Below, one piece after another: positions 45,200 to 56,859 of a stretch of DNA of 64,000 nucleotides. Origin of the DNA: Polytrichum commune (taxonomy: Eukaryota; Streptophyta; Polytrichopsida; Polytrichales; Polytrichaceae); assembly GCA_950295325.1 (NCBI GenBank), contig OX485805.1, forward strand, positions 48,198,758 to 48,262,757. The letters run 5' to 3'. Made by a program: the position numbers and the translations under genes. The notes beneath the pieces are model-generated. The model saw only the letters and a list, made by a program, of their open reading frames with translations. It did no database searches and had not been told where the DNA came from. Numbering within the stretch: position 1 is the first letter of the stretch; every line of letters begins with the position of its first letter.

Positions 45200-45775
45200 A
45201 TTATCGAGCACGAGCATACCTCTCATCCATTCAACATAAAAACTTGAATCCCCTTTAAATTTATGGTTGATTCATCTCAAATGACTTTCACTAGACTTTG
45301 GGATTTTTGAACTAATTTGAGTGTTTGAATTCAACTTTAAGAAAATAGCATATGCAGTGCATAAGGTTGAGGTATCTATAACCGATAGAATAAGAGAGTT
45401 CACGCATATGTTTAGGAGGAGTAATAGCGGTCTTCTTCTTCTTCTTGCGAAGAGAAACAAATTCTTATGAGATTGCCAAAAATGAATAATCTAAAAAAAA
45501 CATGAATACAAAAGTTGTTACAAAGTTTGAAGCGGTAAAGTAAGGATAACACATTGTTGATCTATAAGTTAACCCATAATTGCTCATCTAAATGCAAGTG
45601 CTTGGCTGCAACAATTGTCAAAACTCCTACAAGGGAAATCAATCACAAGTTGCCGCCACCACATAAACCTGAACCCGTTTCGCTTCAAAAATATAGGTCT
45701 CATTCATGTCGGTATTACATGAGCCTAGTGAACGGTTAAATGGACTTGGTTGACTATGGACCACCTCGACCTTAA
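45200..45775. repeat. Dispersed repeat, copy 1 (partner at 52590-53265)
   Basis: Shared landmarks with the partner in order: GATTCATCTCAAATGA, GGTTGAGG(T/C)ATCTA, AATAAGAGA, TTTAGGAGGAGTA, GAAGAGAAA, TAACCCATAATTGCTCATCTA, TGCCGCCACC / TGCCACCACG, and TGACTATGGA / TCACTATGGA. Similarity is about 75-80% by eye. It has no coding content and the ends are not defined. Confidence 0.65.
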
Positions 45776-46598
45776 TTCCCTCTCATGCAAATGATGAGAG
45801 CGGAGCTTGGAAATTCAAGTCCAGGTCTACAGATTCCTCCTCCCTCATCCTCCACCATCTTTCATCATGTTAAGCTACAAGTTTGGGCACCATATATTTC
45901 TCAAGGGCTGGGGAAGCCACAAGTGCTTTGTAACCATCAATTCAACTGTTTCAACCAATCACATGTTGACAAGTGGCGGTCTTTTTTAGCTTCTTTACAT
46001 ACCTAGCTTCACCTATACAAAGAGTTTGAAAGAACGAGCTCATAATAATAAGATTTTTTATTGTTGTGCTTTTCCTCCCACTTGTGGCGGCTAATAGACT
46101 ATCATACATTACTTTATAGTGACCAAAACATTAGGTAGCAAGCCTAGAATGACCTTCTCAATAGAGAATCAAATCAGCGGAGCTATCTTTGAATTTTACT
46201 TCGGTTGTTTTTTTTAATTTGTTTGGGTAGTTACTTTTGATGCTTAGAATTAATTATGTCGAGTTCTTAGGGAAAAACTAATGCTAAGTGATGGTATAGG
46301 TTCTAATCTAGGCTAAATGACGATCTAAACAAATCCAAATAGCTATAAAGCAACGGGAAAGTTGGTGAGGTCAAGAAGGTAGTTGCACTTTTTGGAAAAC
46401 TCTCCCAACACCAGCATTGGAAACCTCTTTGATACCTTTTTGAAGTTATAATATTTGATTAAATATCCATTCATTCACCCTTGCTTTGCAACCTTTCCCT
46501 TATTGTTGAGGTAATATTGCAGGTCTCAAAGGGTGCCCTCTTAGCACTGCTACTTAATGCTATGACAACTCCAAGAAGTTTGGGATTCTTCCGACTAT

Positions 46599-47102
46599 GG
46601 TAATGTGGGTGGATGTTAACCCCTACCCCTACGAACGTCTACCCGTGATCTGGCAACCCCACCAAAAAAAATTCAATCTCTTTTGTTCCCGACCCAAAGC
46701 TGTTGTTTGCCCCATTTGATTTTAAAAAATAAAAATAAAAAGTATGCTAGTATTTTTGCAGGCCACTTGTCCACAACACTCATATTGAGTGCACTTCACC
46801 TTGAAGGTCCAAAATCCAATGTATATGTTCACTTATTTAAGTTTCATTTTAGAATGACAAAAGCCCTTTCAAATGGTAAGTGGCATAAATTATAACCTCA
46901 ATGCTAATGAGGATATTGTAATATTTAAGACTTCAAAGTTAATTTCATGTTTTTTTGCAGTTTCACTTTGAGAATGAGATCATAGTCAAATTGTTTATTT
47001 ACTAAAGGAAAGTGAACATATACATTGGAATTTGGCCCTTGAAGGTGAAGTGCACTCAATATGGGTTATATGAACAAACAACTTGCAAGAATGCAAGGGC
47101 AA

Positions 47103-47139
<37 letters not shown>

Positions 47140-47303
47140 AATATATTTAGAAAAATGAAATCAAGTGGGGCAAGCAACAACTTTGGGTCAAGACCAAAAG
47201 AGATTATTTTTTTGCGGTAGTGTTATTGGATCGCCGGCCTTGGCCCTAACACCTCTCCCCCTAAAAGTTCATGGGGGGAGGGTTAATGTCCGCCCGTGCT
47301 ACC
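46599..47303. mobile_element. Second foldback element related to 41531-42842
   Basis: Left end GGTAATGTGGGTGGATGTTAACC, with the inverse on the right (GGTTAATGTCCGCCCGTGCTACC). Inner arms share CATATTGAGTGCACTTCACC and CTTGAAGG with the 41.5-kb element and likewise face each other (about 46782 and 47040). A (TG)n run of about 34 bp lies at 47106-47139 in the right arm. Length is about 705 bp. No clean target duplication was found. Confidence 0.7.
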
Positions 47304-47579
47304 TTCCAGGCAAGGCCAGGAACCCACCCTATTGAGATGGACCCCACCACTATTATCCAAGGTGAAACACATGGTCAATTGCAATATAATACGTAACGTT
47401 CCATTTTGAAATGATTTGAATATGGAATTAGCATCAGAGGCCCCAAATTATTTCGGAGAAACTCACTTGAGATGAATTAACCACAAATCTATGGAGGTCA
47501 AGTCTTTATTAACCCCCTTTACCTTGGTTAATAGTGGTGGGGGCCCAACTCAAAGAGGTGGGTGTCTAGCCTTGGCCAC

Positions 47580-47797
47580 CACACTATTTTATCTAATCAG
47601 TGTGGTTTGCCATACGGAGTTACATGTTGCTATAACTTTTTCACCAACATTATCGTCTCTTTACAAACTAAGTTATATCATATTCTTCGGTATGCATATG
47701 TTACTTTTGCTATCTGGGCAAATGATGCTCGTAGTAAAATGTTATGGCAATCCGTAACTCCAAATGTTAACCCACACTATTTAGACAAAATAATGTA
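47580..47797. mobile_element. MITE family A, copy 6
   Basis: Left arm GTGTGGTTTGCCATACGGAG, TTACATGTTGCTATAAC; right arm inverse, TTATGGCAATCCGTAACTCC, AAATGTTAACCCACACTAT. About 218 bp. The arms are more diverged than in other copies. Confidence 0.65.
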
Positions 47798-48860
47798 CCT
47801 TCCGTCTCCATACAGGAAGAATGTCGGTAAGCTATGGGCACATTGAGACGACCAACGATTTGTGGTGTCTGAGTAAACTCATCCATAACAAAGGTGAAAA
47901 CACAACAAAGTATAAATAACCTAGGTGCCTATTTTAAGCTCATTCACCTTTGAAAATGGCATCAAAGACTCCGAATCGTTCTAGTGGGATCCAATTTAAT
48001 TAACGCTGCTCCCAACTTTATAAGGGGTATATGTGTATTATAACCTCTTCATGCATAGAGAACGACTTTTACATAGAAGGCACGAAAACCGAGTCCATTG
48101 AGAATCCCCGCAATGACCTTATACCATACCCCTATATATTATACTTATTATATATATCTTATGTTTGATTGGGGCTTGACCTCATGATCTTTTACAAGGT
48201 TATAATCAATTAGATGACAACATGTGGGTCTTTGAGGGGAGCCCAAGTAATAAGCTCACACCCACATGTGGGGTAGGGTATACGGATGATCCCATTTAAC
48301 TCCCCCCCGGGTTTCCTCCGCAAAGGCAGCCAACTATAGTGCAAGCCAAGCCAAGCCAAGCCACGGTGATGTGGTTAGAGAAGCCCTTCCGCTTCCTACT
48401 ATTTGCCACGTTTCGTACAAGAGGAATGTTGAAAACCCTAAACCCCGGCCAATTCCTGTCCCCGATTCATGCCCGAGAGTTGTACGGCTGTTGCTTTTCA
48501 AGAAGACATTGGCGAGTGGGAAAAAAATATAATTAAAATAAATTTAATGAGTGTATTTTAGATGCGAAGTTGGGAGAGTGTGGCCTACTTGTATATGTGT
48601 TTGAGGGCAGCAGGCAGGGGAGTATATTTCTGCTATTTACAGTATGGCCCCAGCTAGTTGGGGTCAGTGGCTGCCCGAAACCAGATTTACGGATTCCTGG
48701 TCTAGCTAAAATGAACTGCGGTGAGAAGTGAATATTGCATACAAACGTATCTTTCATTCATGCAATAAAATCACCATGAAATTTGGGTTTGTAGCCTGGA
48801 TGTTTCTTTTTATAGTTGGGGTGAGCTTGGAGTTGGAACTCAAAGACCCCTATTTAGTCA
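47798..48860. other. Non-coding region
   Basis: No supported gene. Contains a GCCAA repeat run near 48342-48361. The open frame near 48728 overlaps the inverted repeat that follows and is not considered coding. Confidence 0.35.
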
Positions 48861-48867
48861 ATCTAAC

Positions 48868-49232
48868 GGGTTATAGTTGTCCCAGGTTAGATCACATCTT
48901 CATTCCGCTGGGTCCCGCCCTCTCCCACGCCTCTTTCATTGTTCGGCCTTCCTGTCCACAGATGCGTGGGAACTCCTCCTCGTTGGGAACCAATGTGACA
49001 ATACCCGGTCAAAATTACAAATATTCAAGTTTACATCACTTTCATGATTCTCAAGTTAGTTGATGGAGTTCCTTCATATGCCAAAGAACCTTGATGGCTT
49101 AAGTGACCGGGTATTGTCACATTGGTTCCCAACGGGGAAGAGTTCCCACGCAGGTGTGGGCAGGAAGACAGGACAGTGAAAGAGGCATGGGAGGGGTAGG
49201 GCGGGCCCCAGTCGAATGAAGATGTGATGTAG
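48868..49232. mobile_element. Inverted-repeat element with ~150-bp arms
   Basis: Arm one (about 48868-49012) includes ATCACATCTTCATTC, CCCGCCCTCTCCCACGCCTC and GGGAACCAATGTGACAATAC. Arm two (about 49105-49232) holds the inverses GTATTGTCACATTGGTTCCC, GAGGCATGGGAGGGGTAGGG and GAATGAAGATGTGAT. The ~90-bp loop is unrelated. The ends are blurred and no target duplication is assigned. Confidence 0.65.
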
Positions 49233-49656
49233 CCCGGGGCGAGATAATTGAGTCGGACAATCCGCAAGTCTACCAAGAGCATGGATTTAGCATAGATTGA
49301 TGAGGGGTACACTCGTGTGCAATATACATGTTTGTGTGTCCAACAATCAAATTCAAGTTTAATCACTGTCATACATAAAGAATGCGCTTAGGTCTTTCCT
49401 TTGGTATTTCATTGCGGTTTAGGCGGGCTCGAAGAAAGTGTTTAGTCATATCAAAGGTCTTTTTGTGGGATTATTTCTGATGGGGCATTGAGGATATCTT
49501 TCATGCCATGGTGAGTTGGGAGGGTCGTGTATGGTGCAAAAGAGAGTGGGTGGAATAAGCTTAATGTCACCGGAGGATGCAATGAGCAAATGGGTGATCA
49601 AGTCTTTACTCCCATGATAGGTCAATCTCCATAAAAGAAAAGAAAAAGAAAAAGTA

Positions 49657-50329
49657 CAGTAACCTCCCGTTTAAGTACGCAGTTTTTGGCAAAAAATTTA
49701 GGGTTCAAGATTTCTTAATTGAACATGTCGTGAATTGTCATTTGGCATAAGTTTTGAAGTTTTTTGCGTTTGGCTTTGAGGCCGACCACTCAGATCTTGC
49801 TATGTAATGATTCAAACGATTTCTTAAGGCCATCAAAAAATTCCTCTGCTTCTGCTTGAATTTCAAGGCAGAGCAACTAATCCTCGATGTCAAGAACCTG
49901 TTTATAAAGGGAGTCAAAACCCTAGAATATAACTCCATTTTCTAAACCGACATTCAGTTCATGAGTGTTAACATCGCCTTCACTAACGATGTACTCTCGG
50001 GCTAGAGCCCTTTTACTCGGAGTATTTGTTCTACTAAGCTTCAAGATGATTTCGCATTGTTGATGCTCATTGAGACGCTTTCCGTTTGGTTTCTTTGACA
50101 TTGTAGCGAAACACAAGCGATTTGATAAACCTTAAACCCTAAAGTACACACCTAATGGCTATAGCGAAACACAAGCGATAGTGATTTGGCAAACCCTAAA
50201 TCCTAAAGTACACACCTACCAACTATAGCGAAACACAAGCAATTTGGGGAACCCTAAAGTACGCACCTACCAGCTAAGTACGTACAAACTACGCATGTTT
50301 AAGTTGCGTACTTAAGCGGGCGGTTACTG
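49657..50329 (-). mobile_element. pogo/Tigger-like element, internally deleted, TA target duplication
   Basis: Termini are CAGTAACCTCCCGTTTAAGT on the left and the inverse of CAGTAACCGCCCGCTTAAGT on the right, flanked by TA at 49655-49656 and 50330-50331. On the minus strand an ATG at 50101 (or 50116) opens MSKKPNGKRLNEHQQCEIIL and continues through a segment with RALAREYIVSEGDV. This resembles the CENP-B/psq-type helix-turn-helix at the N-terminus of pogo-family transposases. No DDE catalytic region follows; instead a short coiled-coil-like tail (EIQAEAEEFFDGLKKSFESL) with in-frame stops comes next. A full transposase is ~400-500 residues, so most is deleted. Three ~60-bp direct repeats containing GCGAAACACAAGC lie at about 50104-50275. 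Confidence 0.78.
50104..50275. repeat. Three short direct repeats inside the pogo-like element
   Basis: TAGCGAAACACAAGC occurs at about 50104, 50162 and 50225, each followed by a form of CCTAAAGTACACACCTA. The unit is about 60 bp. It lies between the helix-turn-helix ATG and the element terminus, so in the leader of the transposase remnant. Confidence 0.75.
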
Positions 50330-50339
50330 TAACGCATGT

Positions 50340-52580
50340 AACTAGATACCGGTGTGAATGTGAGCCCGTTGGCCTGATGTTGATCACGGTAATCCTTGTT
50401 GCAGCATAAGATGTTATGCCTCCTATGAAGTGGGTCCAATCTTCAATTGATTCAAAGGTAGTGTATTCTTAGCTTAGACCTTACGGTAGGTGGGAGGCCT
50501 CCTCTTTGTGGCTCTTTGCTGTATCCTTTTCATTTATATGAGACTCAAAGGTATGTGGACACATTGCTTAGGCATGGAAATCAATGACTGCATCGTATCA
50601 ATTCCTTCTTCCCTCGTATACTGAGGGCATCTTGCAACTTTAACTTGTCATGGACTTTAAAGTACCATGGTTTGAGATTTGGCATCACTATAAACAAGGT
50701 TTTTATCAAGTATAAAAAAAAGACTCGGTTACTTCATAGACGTTGGGATCTAGTCCATAACGACTTTCTTTTGTGGAAGAAAGCCCAACCCCAATGTTCC
50801 CTTGTAGATGTCTTTCATTGTAGTTGGCTTAATTTGGTGGACTACTATTGGGCGTTTAGAGGCAAAGTTATTGAACAATATCAAACTCCTCCTAATACAC
50901 ATGAGTGGGTAGGCATGTACAACACATAACCTTTGTTGACACTATTCTTGTGTGGGTGGTGAAAGCAATCTATATATGAGGGAGCACCGCTATGGGCAGG
51001 TTCTAGACTTAGTGCCAACTTTATGGGTAGAACCTGCAAATATTGGGTGGGATTGCAAATTATGTTTTGCACTAACAACATTTGTCCCAAGTCAATCAAT
51101 GCACACGAACCTAAAGATTTTTAGAGATGTATGCTTCTGTTAGAGTGGACACCTAGACTAACGGGGGTAATTAACAAGCAAGTTATTTTATTATTTGGAA
51201 AGGGTGATGTGTATGATTTTGACACAATTTGATGGTGGTGACTAGAGAAGACATTCTTCATGAAGCACTTAGCTAAAGCGAGTAGGACTTGAATCACCAA
51301 GCATGTCACTCTCACCAAGCCCATTATTGCTAAATGGAAGAATATCTACAGTATAACCCTCCCTCCATCTCATCTCGTTGGAATGTGATCTAGGATAAAC
51401 AACCGACACAAAATAATTTGCTTTTCCAATGAGAAATCATATTGCATGACACACTCATATGAACTTGCTCATGAAATATGATTCACATGTCCATGGTCGT
51501 AGGATACCCCTTGACCATGTTTACTTTTTGGGTAGCATTGTCACGAATCTCTTCGACCTACGGATTCTAGTCCCGGTAGCATATACATGGTAATATAAAA
51601 AATATATAAAAAACAAAAAAAAACTGGGTGCTCAACAAAAAGCTTCTTGGCTACTCCTTTTTTGGGGTTAAATATCAAATATTCTTCAATTATAAGTGTT
51701 AACCTTACATTAATACCAACCTAATCTAACTGGTTTACCTTGAAATAACCTTAATTTTAACGACTTGACATCAATCTTAAAAATAATCCTTCATTACACC
51801 TATAAGTAGAGAATTCAAGTGAATTACTTGAACCTAACAATTTTGTAGAATATTTTATTGCAGAGAAAACATCAATATGAAATGAAGGGTCCTTAGGGCC
51901 ACTTCTTCACACACAAGCCAAGAGCCGTGACCATGAAATTGTGAGAGCCCAAAAGAAAGTGTCCAAAGGCCGTCCCAATACACCTCCAAAATCATGTAGT
52001 GTGGTTACGGATCCTCGAGTGTAGTGTGAAGTCATATGTGACCAGGTCTTCAACCAAATGCTATTTCAATGATTTTCTATTCATGCGGGTCCGCACACAT
52101 GATAAAAAAGAATCAATCAACGATTGTGAGCGTTCAGAGTGCACACTCTCTTGGTCTTGTGTTAGGCCTACCTCCAAGAGGTGGTTTTGAAAATAATCCA
52201 AGTGACCATGAAACATGATCCATTTGATGCCATGTAGGAATCCATGTAGACTTTACATCCATCTTACATTCACATACTCCGTTGGTCCCTCAAGCGTAGT
52301 GTGAAGCGAACTTGGACCAGCTCCGCCTTTTCCACCAATGAGAGTGCTTTGAAGTGTAACGGATACGGGCTCTCAGTCTCGTGTGTGAAGTGGCCCTTAG
52401 CATTTGTATGGTTAGGGTCTTTCCTAACCTGTATATACACGGAAATCAATATGTCAACAAAATCATGCGTCTTTTACTCAAACTTAAATAAGCAAGGAGT
52501 TACTATGTAGTTATCAAAATACACAACATGTCTGTTGTTTGATTCAATTTTTTCAAAGAGAATCAGAAAACGAGCAATTC
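50340..52580. other. Non-coding region
   Basis: No supported gene. A 94-codon plus-strand frame at 50645-50929 has no recognised domain. Nothing else stands out. Confidence 0.35.
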
Positions 52581-52589
52581 AGGCAGAGT

Positions 52590-53265
52590 TCATTGCCGAT
52601 TCATCTCAAATGATGTCAATTGCACTAATTTGTGGTCTTTAAAACAAATTTCATTGTCAAATCAATTGTAAAAATTTAACCTCTAAGTTGCATATTATTT
52701 CAGGGTTTTTTTTTGTTGGATGAATGAGAAGTAGATTCATATACGGTAATTCCCTCTCTTCCACTATAATGGGGTGCACTATAGAAATAATTAAAATGTC
52801 ACTAGTCTACATCACTTGGACCTTTGTCTACCTAAATGTCCACCAATCTTCATTGCATATTCCATTAGGGTTGAGGCATCTACAACTGAGAAAATAAGAG
52901 ATTTTTCATTTGTTTAGGAGGAGTATGGCTGGAAATTATTTTTCTTGTGAAGAGAAAAAAATTCTAGGAGAATGTAATTTTTTAGTTTCTTTCCATGAAT
53001 ATGGAAATTGCTATGAATTTTGAAGCAGTTATGTTTAGGGGAACACACAATCAAACTATAGGTTAACCCATAATTGCTCATCTAATGCTAATTCTTGGCT
53101 ACGACAATTGTCATAAGTCTAATAGAGTAGTTAATCACAACCTGCCACCACGTAAATCTTAACTCCATTCGCCTAAAAATATATTAATTTCATCCATGCC
53201 AGCATGACAAGTACCCTAGTGAGCGATTAAATGGACGTGACTCACTATGGATGCCTTGATCTTAC
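52590..53265. repeat. Dispersed repeat, copy 2 (partner at 45200-45775)
   Basis: Matches the 45.2-kb copy in the landmark order given there, including GGTTAACCCATAATTGCTCA and TTTAGGAGGAGTA. Slightly longer because of internal insertions. Confidence 0.6.
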
Positions 53266-54420
53266 AATTGGTTTTTTGAATATTTTTGCATGTGCTTCAG
53301 ACTATGCAATATGTTGAAGGAAACAAGGAGGTGACAATAGAGTTATATGGGTGCAAGCAAAGTAAAGTGGACCAAAAAGTGCTCCAATATACTAAAACCA
53401 TAGTTTTCTTTTGGTCAAATGCCTAAAAGTAGTAGCAAGATGTTGTTTAAATAGGATATTTTCTCATGGTGACCTTATTGTTGTGTTAAGTACTCAAATG
53501 TAGAATACCATGATGAGATTCTCAAAACCTATCATTAAGAGTAATGCTCAAAAGCAAATGGCTAGGTTTGGTTTTGGACGTAAATTTCATGACCTTAATC
53601 ATCTTGAACTTGATTATTTATATATTCCTTGAATTCATTATACACTTGAGGTCATCATCAAACATTTATGTAGAAAATCACCACTTAAATGTAATTGGTG
53701 TTTAATTTTTTTGTCATATTTTAAACAAAAAATTGGCAATTTTATGTTCAATATCATCACTTGCACATCCACTTGCATTGTCTCCTAAAAATTATAGATT
53801 TTTTATAGATGGTTTTCGTGAACATAAATTACTTGGCTTTGTAGATCAATATGTTTATAAAAATGTTGGTGTATTATTTTGAATCACTCGCACTTCAAAC
53901 GTGTGCAAGGATCAAGAGTTGTCCACTTTACCATGCTTGCACCCAGCCGTAAAGTAAAGCTAATGAAACCACATGCTTAATCCCAAGCCTTGAGTTTATG
54001 AGAATTACACAAAGTCACCCAAGTTTTCTTAATGTTGAGGTCACCATGCACAAAAAGTGGTGCTGGCTATTAAAAACCAACTTTCTAGTTTGTCCTACTA
54101 GAATGAGTGGCCCAAGATAACCTTCCATAGACCGATCCAAGATTTAAGACAATTGGTCCCATGTGCATACACTCTTTTAGATCCTTAATTTCTCTAAATA
54201 CTCATAAGGATGAAATAAGAGATCCCAAAAATTGCCCTCAACGATCAAAATAAACTTTGATACACGATGCGCTAACGCACTCTCAATAAAAAGTTTTCAC
54301 AAAGAAGGATCAAATCCACAATTTTATCCCTCTTTGAAGGACTTTACAAATGACTCTAAATATCTTGGAAATAATTTACACAATCAACTTTGAAGCCCTC
54401 CTTGCACATGGTCCATGTCT
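53266..54420. other. Non-coding region
   Basis: AT-rich; no gene, element end or hairpin recognised. Confidence 0.35.
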
Positions 54421-54428
54421 ACAACCCT

Positions 54429-55242
54429 CCCGGGTAGGGCACTCATACATGTATTTAATAACCCATATGCGACGGAAGGGTATTTATCATGGGGCTATTT
54501 ATCTAAGAAATTGGAATTCTTTACACCCTATCAGTACAGATAAATCTAAATTTTGTCATTTTAGATGACCCTATTTGTATTTATAAAGTCGCAAGTGAAC
54601 TAGTTTCAAGTACCCTATGTTCTTATAATTTTTATATTTCACCCCATGAATGACGAATCATAGGACTCTTGAAAGTTTGTAGTGAAAATTCAATAAACCA
54701 TGTCTAGACTGAAGACATCAAACAATGTACCAAAACATAAAAACTTGAAGCATTATTAGGACCTCCTATTGTTCCAAAACATACATCAAACAATGTTCAA
54801 ATCAAACAAACTTGAAGCAAGCAAACTTGAGAGAAGCACCAAAATAAAAAATATAAACATCTAAGCTCAATTCGATTCTCAACTCTTGTGTTTAGGAACA
54901 CATTGGATAGCAACATAACTTAGGGTCATTCAAATTTTTCATTCGGGAATTTGGATTGAAAATGGATATTTTTTCATTCATTTACCACCATAAAATGCTT
55001 TGTATACCTCTGCCTCAATATTTGTTTCTCTACCTACTATTCCCAACCCTATTTTAAATTGAAAGAATAAGATAAATTGATGCATTATATGGTACCCTTA
55101 TTTTTTTATACACACAACTTTGTAATTGAAGAGGTGCTTCATTATATCGAAGAATTGTATAAATTTTCTCACAAATGAATAAAAAATACTCTATATTCTT
55201 TCTCACATGGTTTAATAAATTTTCGCGAGTGCCCTACCCGGG
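54429..55242. mobile_element. hAT-like non-autonomous element with 8-bp target duplication
   Basis: The left terminus CCCGGGTAGGGCACTC is repeated in perfect inversion at the right end (GAGTGCCCTACCCGGG). Weaker pairing continues for about 30 bp more. ACAACCCT flanks it perfectly at 54421-54428 and 55243-55250. The 8-bp duplication suggests hAT. The 814-bp body is AT-rich with no transposase. The terminal base composition is unusual for hAT, so the superfamily is less certain than the insertion itself. Confidence 0.8.
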
Positions 55243-55250
55243 ACAACCCT

Positions 55251-55755
55251 ATGATATTACACATGCAACTGTGGGTCTCTAAATCTTTACAAGAACACAT
55301 GTTTAAGCTCCCAATATTGGCATGCTCATGTCTAAGAAGCAAGCTCAATTAAAACCACCTCATTATATGTTGAATTCTTCAAATCAGTTTAATATCTTCA
55401 CGTTATTGTTGTAAATTTGAAAATGATACGCATCAGTTAAGAAGATTGATAGCAAAGACATTGTTGAAAGGAATGAAGAAGATTACATATTGATGTAGTG
55501 TCATGTATATGTAACTCAGTGGGCCTCTTTGATTTAGTAGTCATATAGTTGAAAACCATGCAAATATGTAATTACAAAGTGACCAACCTCACATCATGAA
55601 TTGGGTCCTCAATTACCATTCAAATATATTATGTACAATAATATTAAAACCATTATAGAGAAATACATGGGAGAAAACCTATCATGCATTTTAAAGGATC
55701 GTGCAAAAACCAAATCTACCTCAAGCAAAGGGGGCTTGTAACAAATCTCTCACAG
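55251..55755. other. Non-coding region
   Basis: AT-rich spacer between the hAT-like element and the presumed copia LTR. Nothing recognised. Confidence 0.35.
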
Positions 55756-56837
55756 GTTTGTTACCTACTTTCACACTCACAATTATCAATCCAAATGACC
55801 AGTTGAAGAACTTAGTTTATTTTCCTTGTAACGTCAAATTACAATCATAGACCAAATAGATCTTGGTCTAAGCTCAACCACTATAGGAGAGAGACAAAAA
55901 AGATCATCTCTCTTCCCCCGAGCTTCCTCTTATGCCAAAGGCACTACTTTTACTTTCTATTTTCACATATAACAAACATGTTCTATTCATAGTTCTATCT
56001 CTTAGTTCTACTATGAATCTTCTATCTTTGGTTCTTCTAGAATCTTCTTCCATCTTTTAACTCAATCTCATTCTTCCAGTTGGAACAGTCTAATTCCAAC
56101 TGGATTCATCCATCCTTCCTTCTAGTTGAAAATATCTAATTCCAACTTGAGTCATTTATCCATAATTCTAGTTGGAACCGTCTAATTCCACCTTGGTTCA
56201 TCCAACCATTCTTCTAGTTGGAACCGTCTAATTCCAACTAGCTTTATCTATTCATTGAGAGTTGTCTAACTCCAATGAATAGCATTCATCTTTTCAATTT
56301 TAGAGTGGTCTAACTCATGTGCACATGTTCTCAATATGGAATGGTCTAAAATTCCAATGTACTAAATGTGGAGTTGTCTAACTCCAGCCCATCCATCTTC
56401 AATTGGGAGTTGTCTAGCTCCCATCATACTTTGCATACACACTGCCACATGTGGTTAGAATATTCAATCATCCATCATTATTTTTAGTAATTGGCGATGT
56501 GATTGGCACTTACAGGGCCAATCACATCGCCCCACCCCACCCCTTCATGGTACAATAGGGTTCGTATTGGAAGTCAATACAATCAGAATTGAGATTGCAC
56601 AAAAAAATATACACATACGCAAAGGCATATGAACAATGTTTGGAATGTGATGGTCTCATGCTCTCAATGCTTTGTCTTTTATTTTTATTTTTATTTTTTT
56701 GGTTCATACAAACAATATGGGATAATTCTTATTCCTCTTCGGGCTAGCGTTGTGGCCTTATTTTATCCTTATTGTTTCTCATGCTTCTTCCATTACATTT
56801 TTATTGACTACGAGCAATCTAATTTTTACATTCTACA
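55756..56837 (-). repeat. Presumed 3' LTR of the copia element
   Basis: On the minus strand a purine tract CGCAAAGTGGGAG (56850-56838) follows the polyprotein end and is followed directly by TGTAGAATG, the expected start of a 3' LTR. The far end is a guess at about 55756 because no second LTR is present for comparison. The segment includes an array of palindromic units (see 56066-56430). Confidence 0.5.
56066..56430. repeat. Array of small palindromic units in the copia LTR
   Basis: Units of about 50 bp such as AGTTGGAACCGTCTAATTCC followed by AACT recur at about 56078, 56124, 56169 and 56214; each is an imperfect palindrome. A second set based on GAGTTGTCTAACTCC recurs at about 56258, 56370 and 56405. 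Spacers contain CATCCATCCTTCTTCT-like text. Confidence 0.75.
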
Positions 56838-56859
56838 CTCCCACTTTGCGAGTAGTCAA

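Larger units (their letters stand above)
42853..46598. other. Non-coding region with simple repeats and one dispersed repeat
   Basis: Contains a hairpin at 43186-43231, an (AT)n run at 44448-44470 and the dispersed repeat at 45200-45775. No supported gene. Confidence 0.35.

Noticed and set aside
56066-56430. CRISPR-like array
   Set aside because: The repeats are short diverged palindromes without regular unique spacers, inside a eukaryotic LTR.
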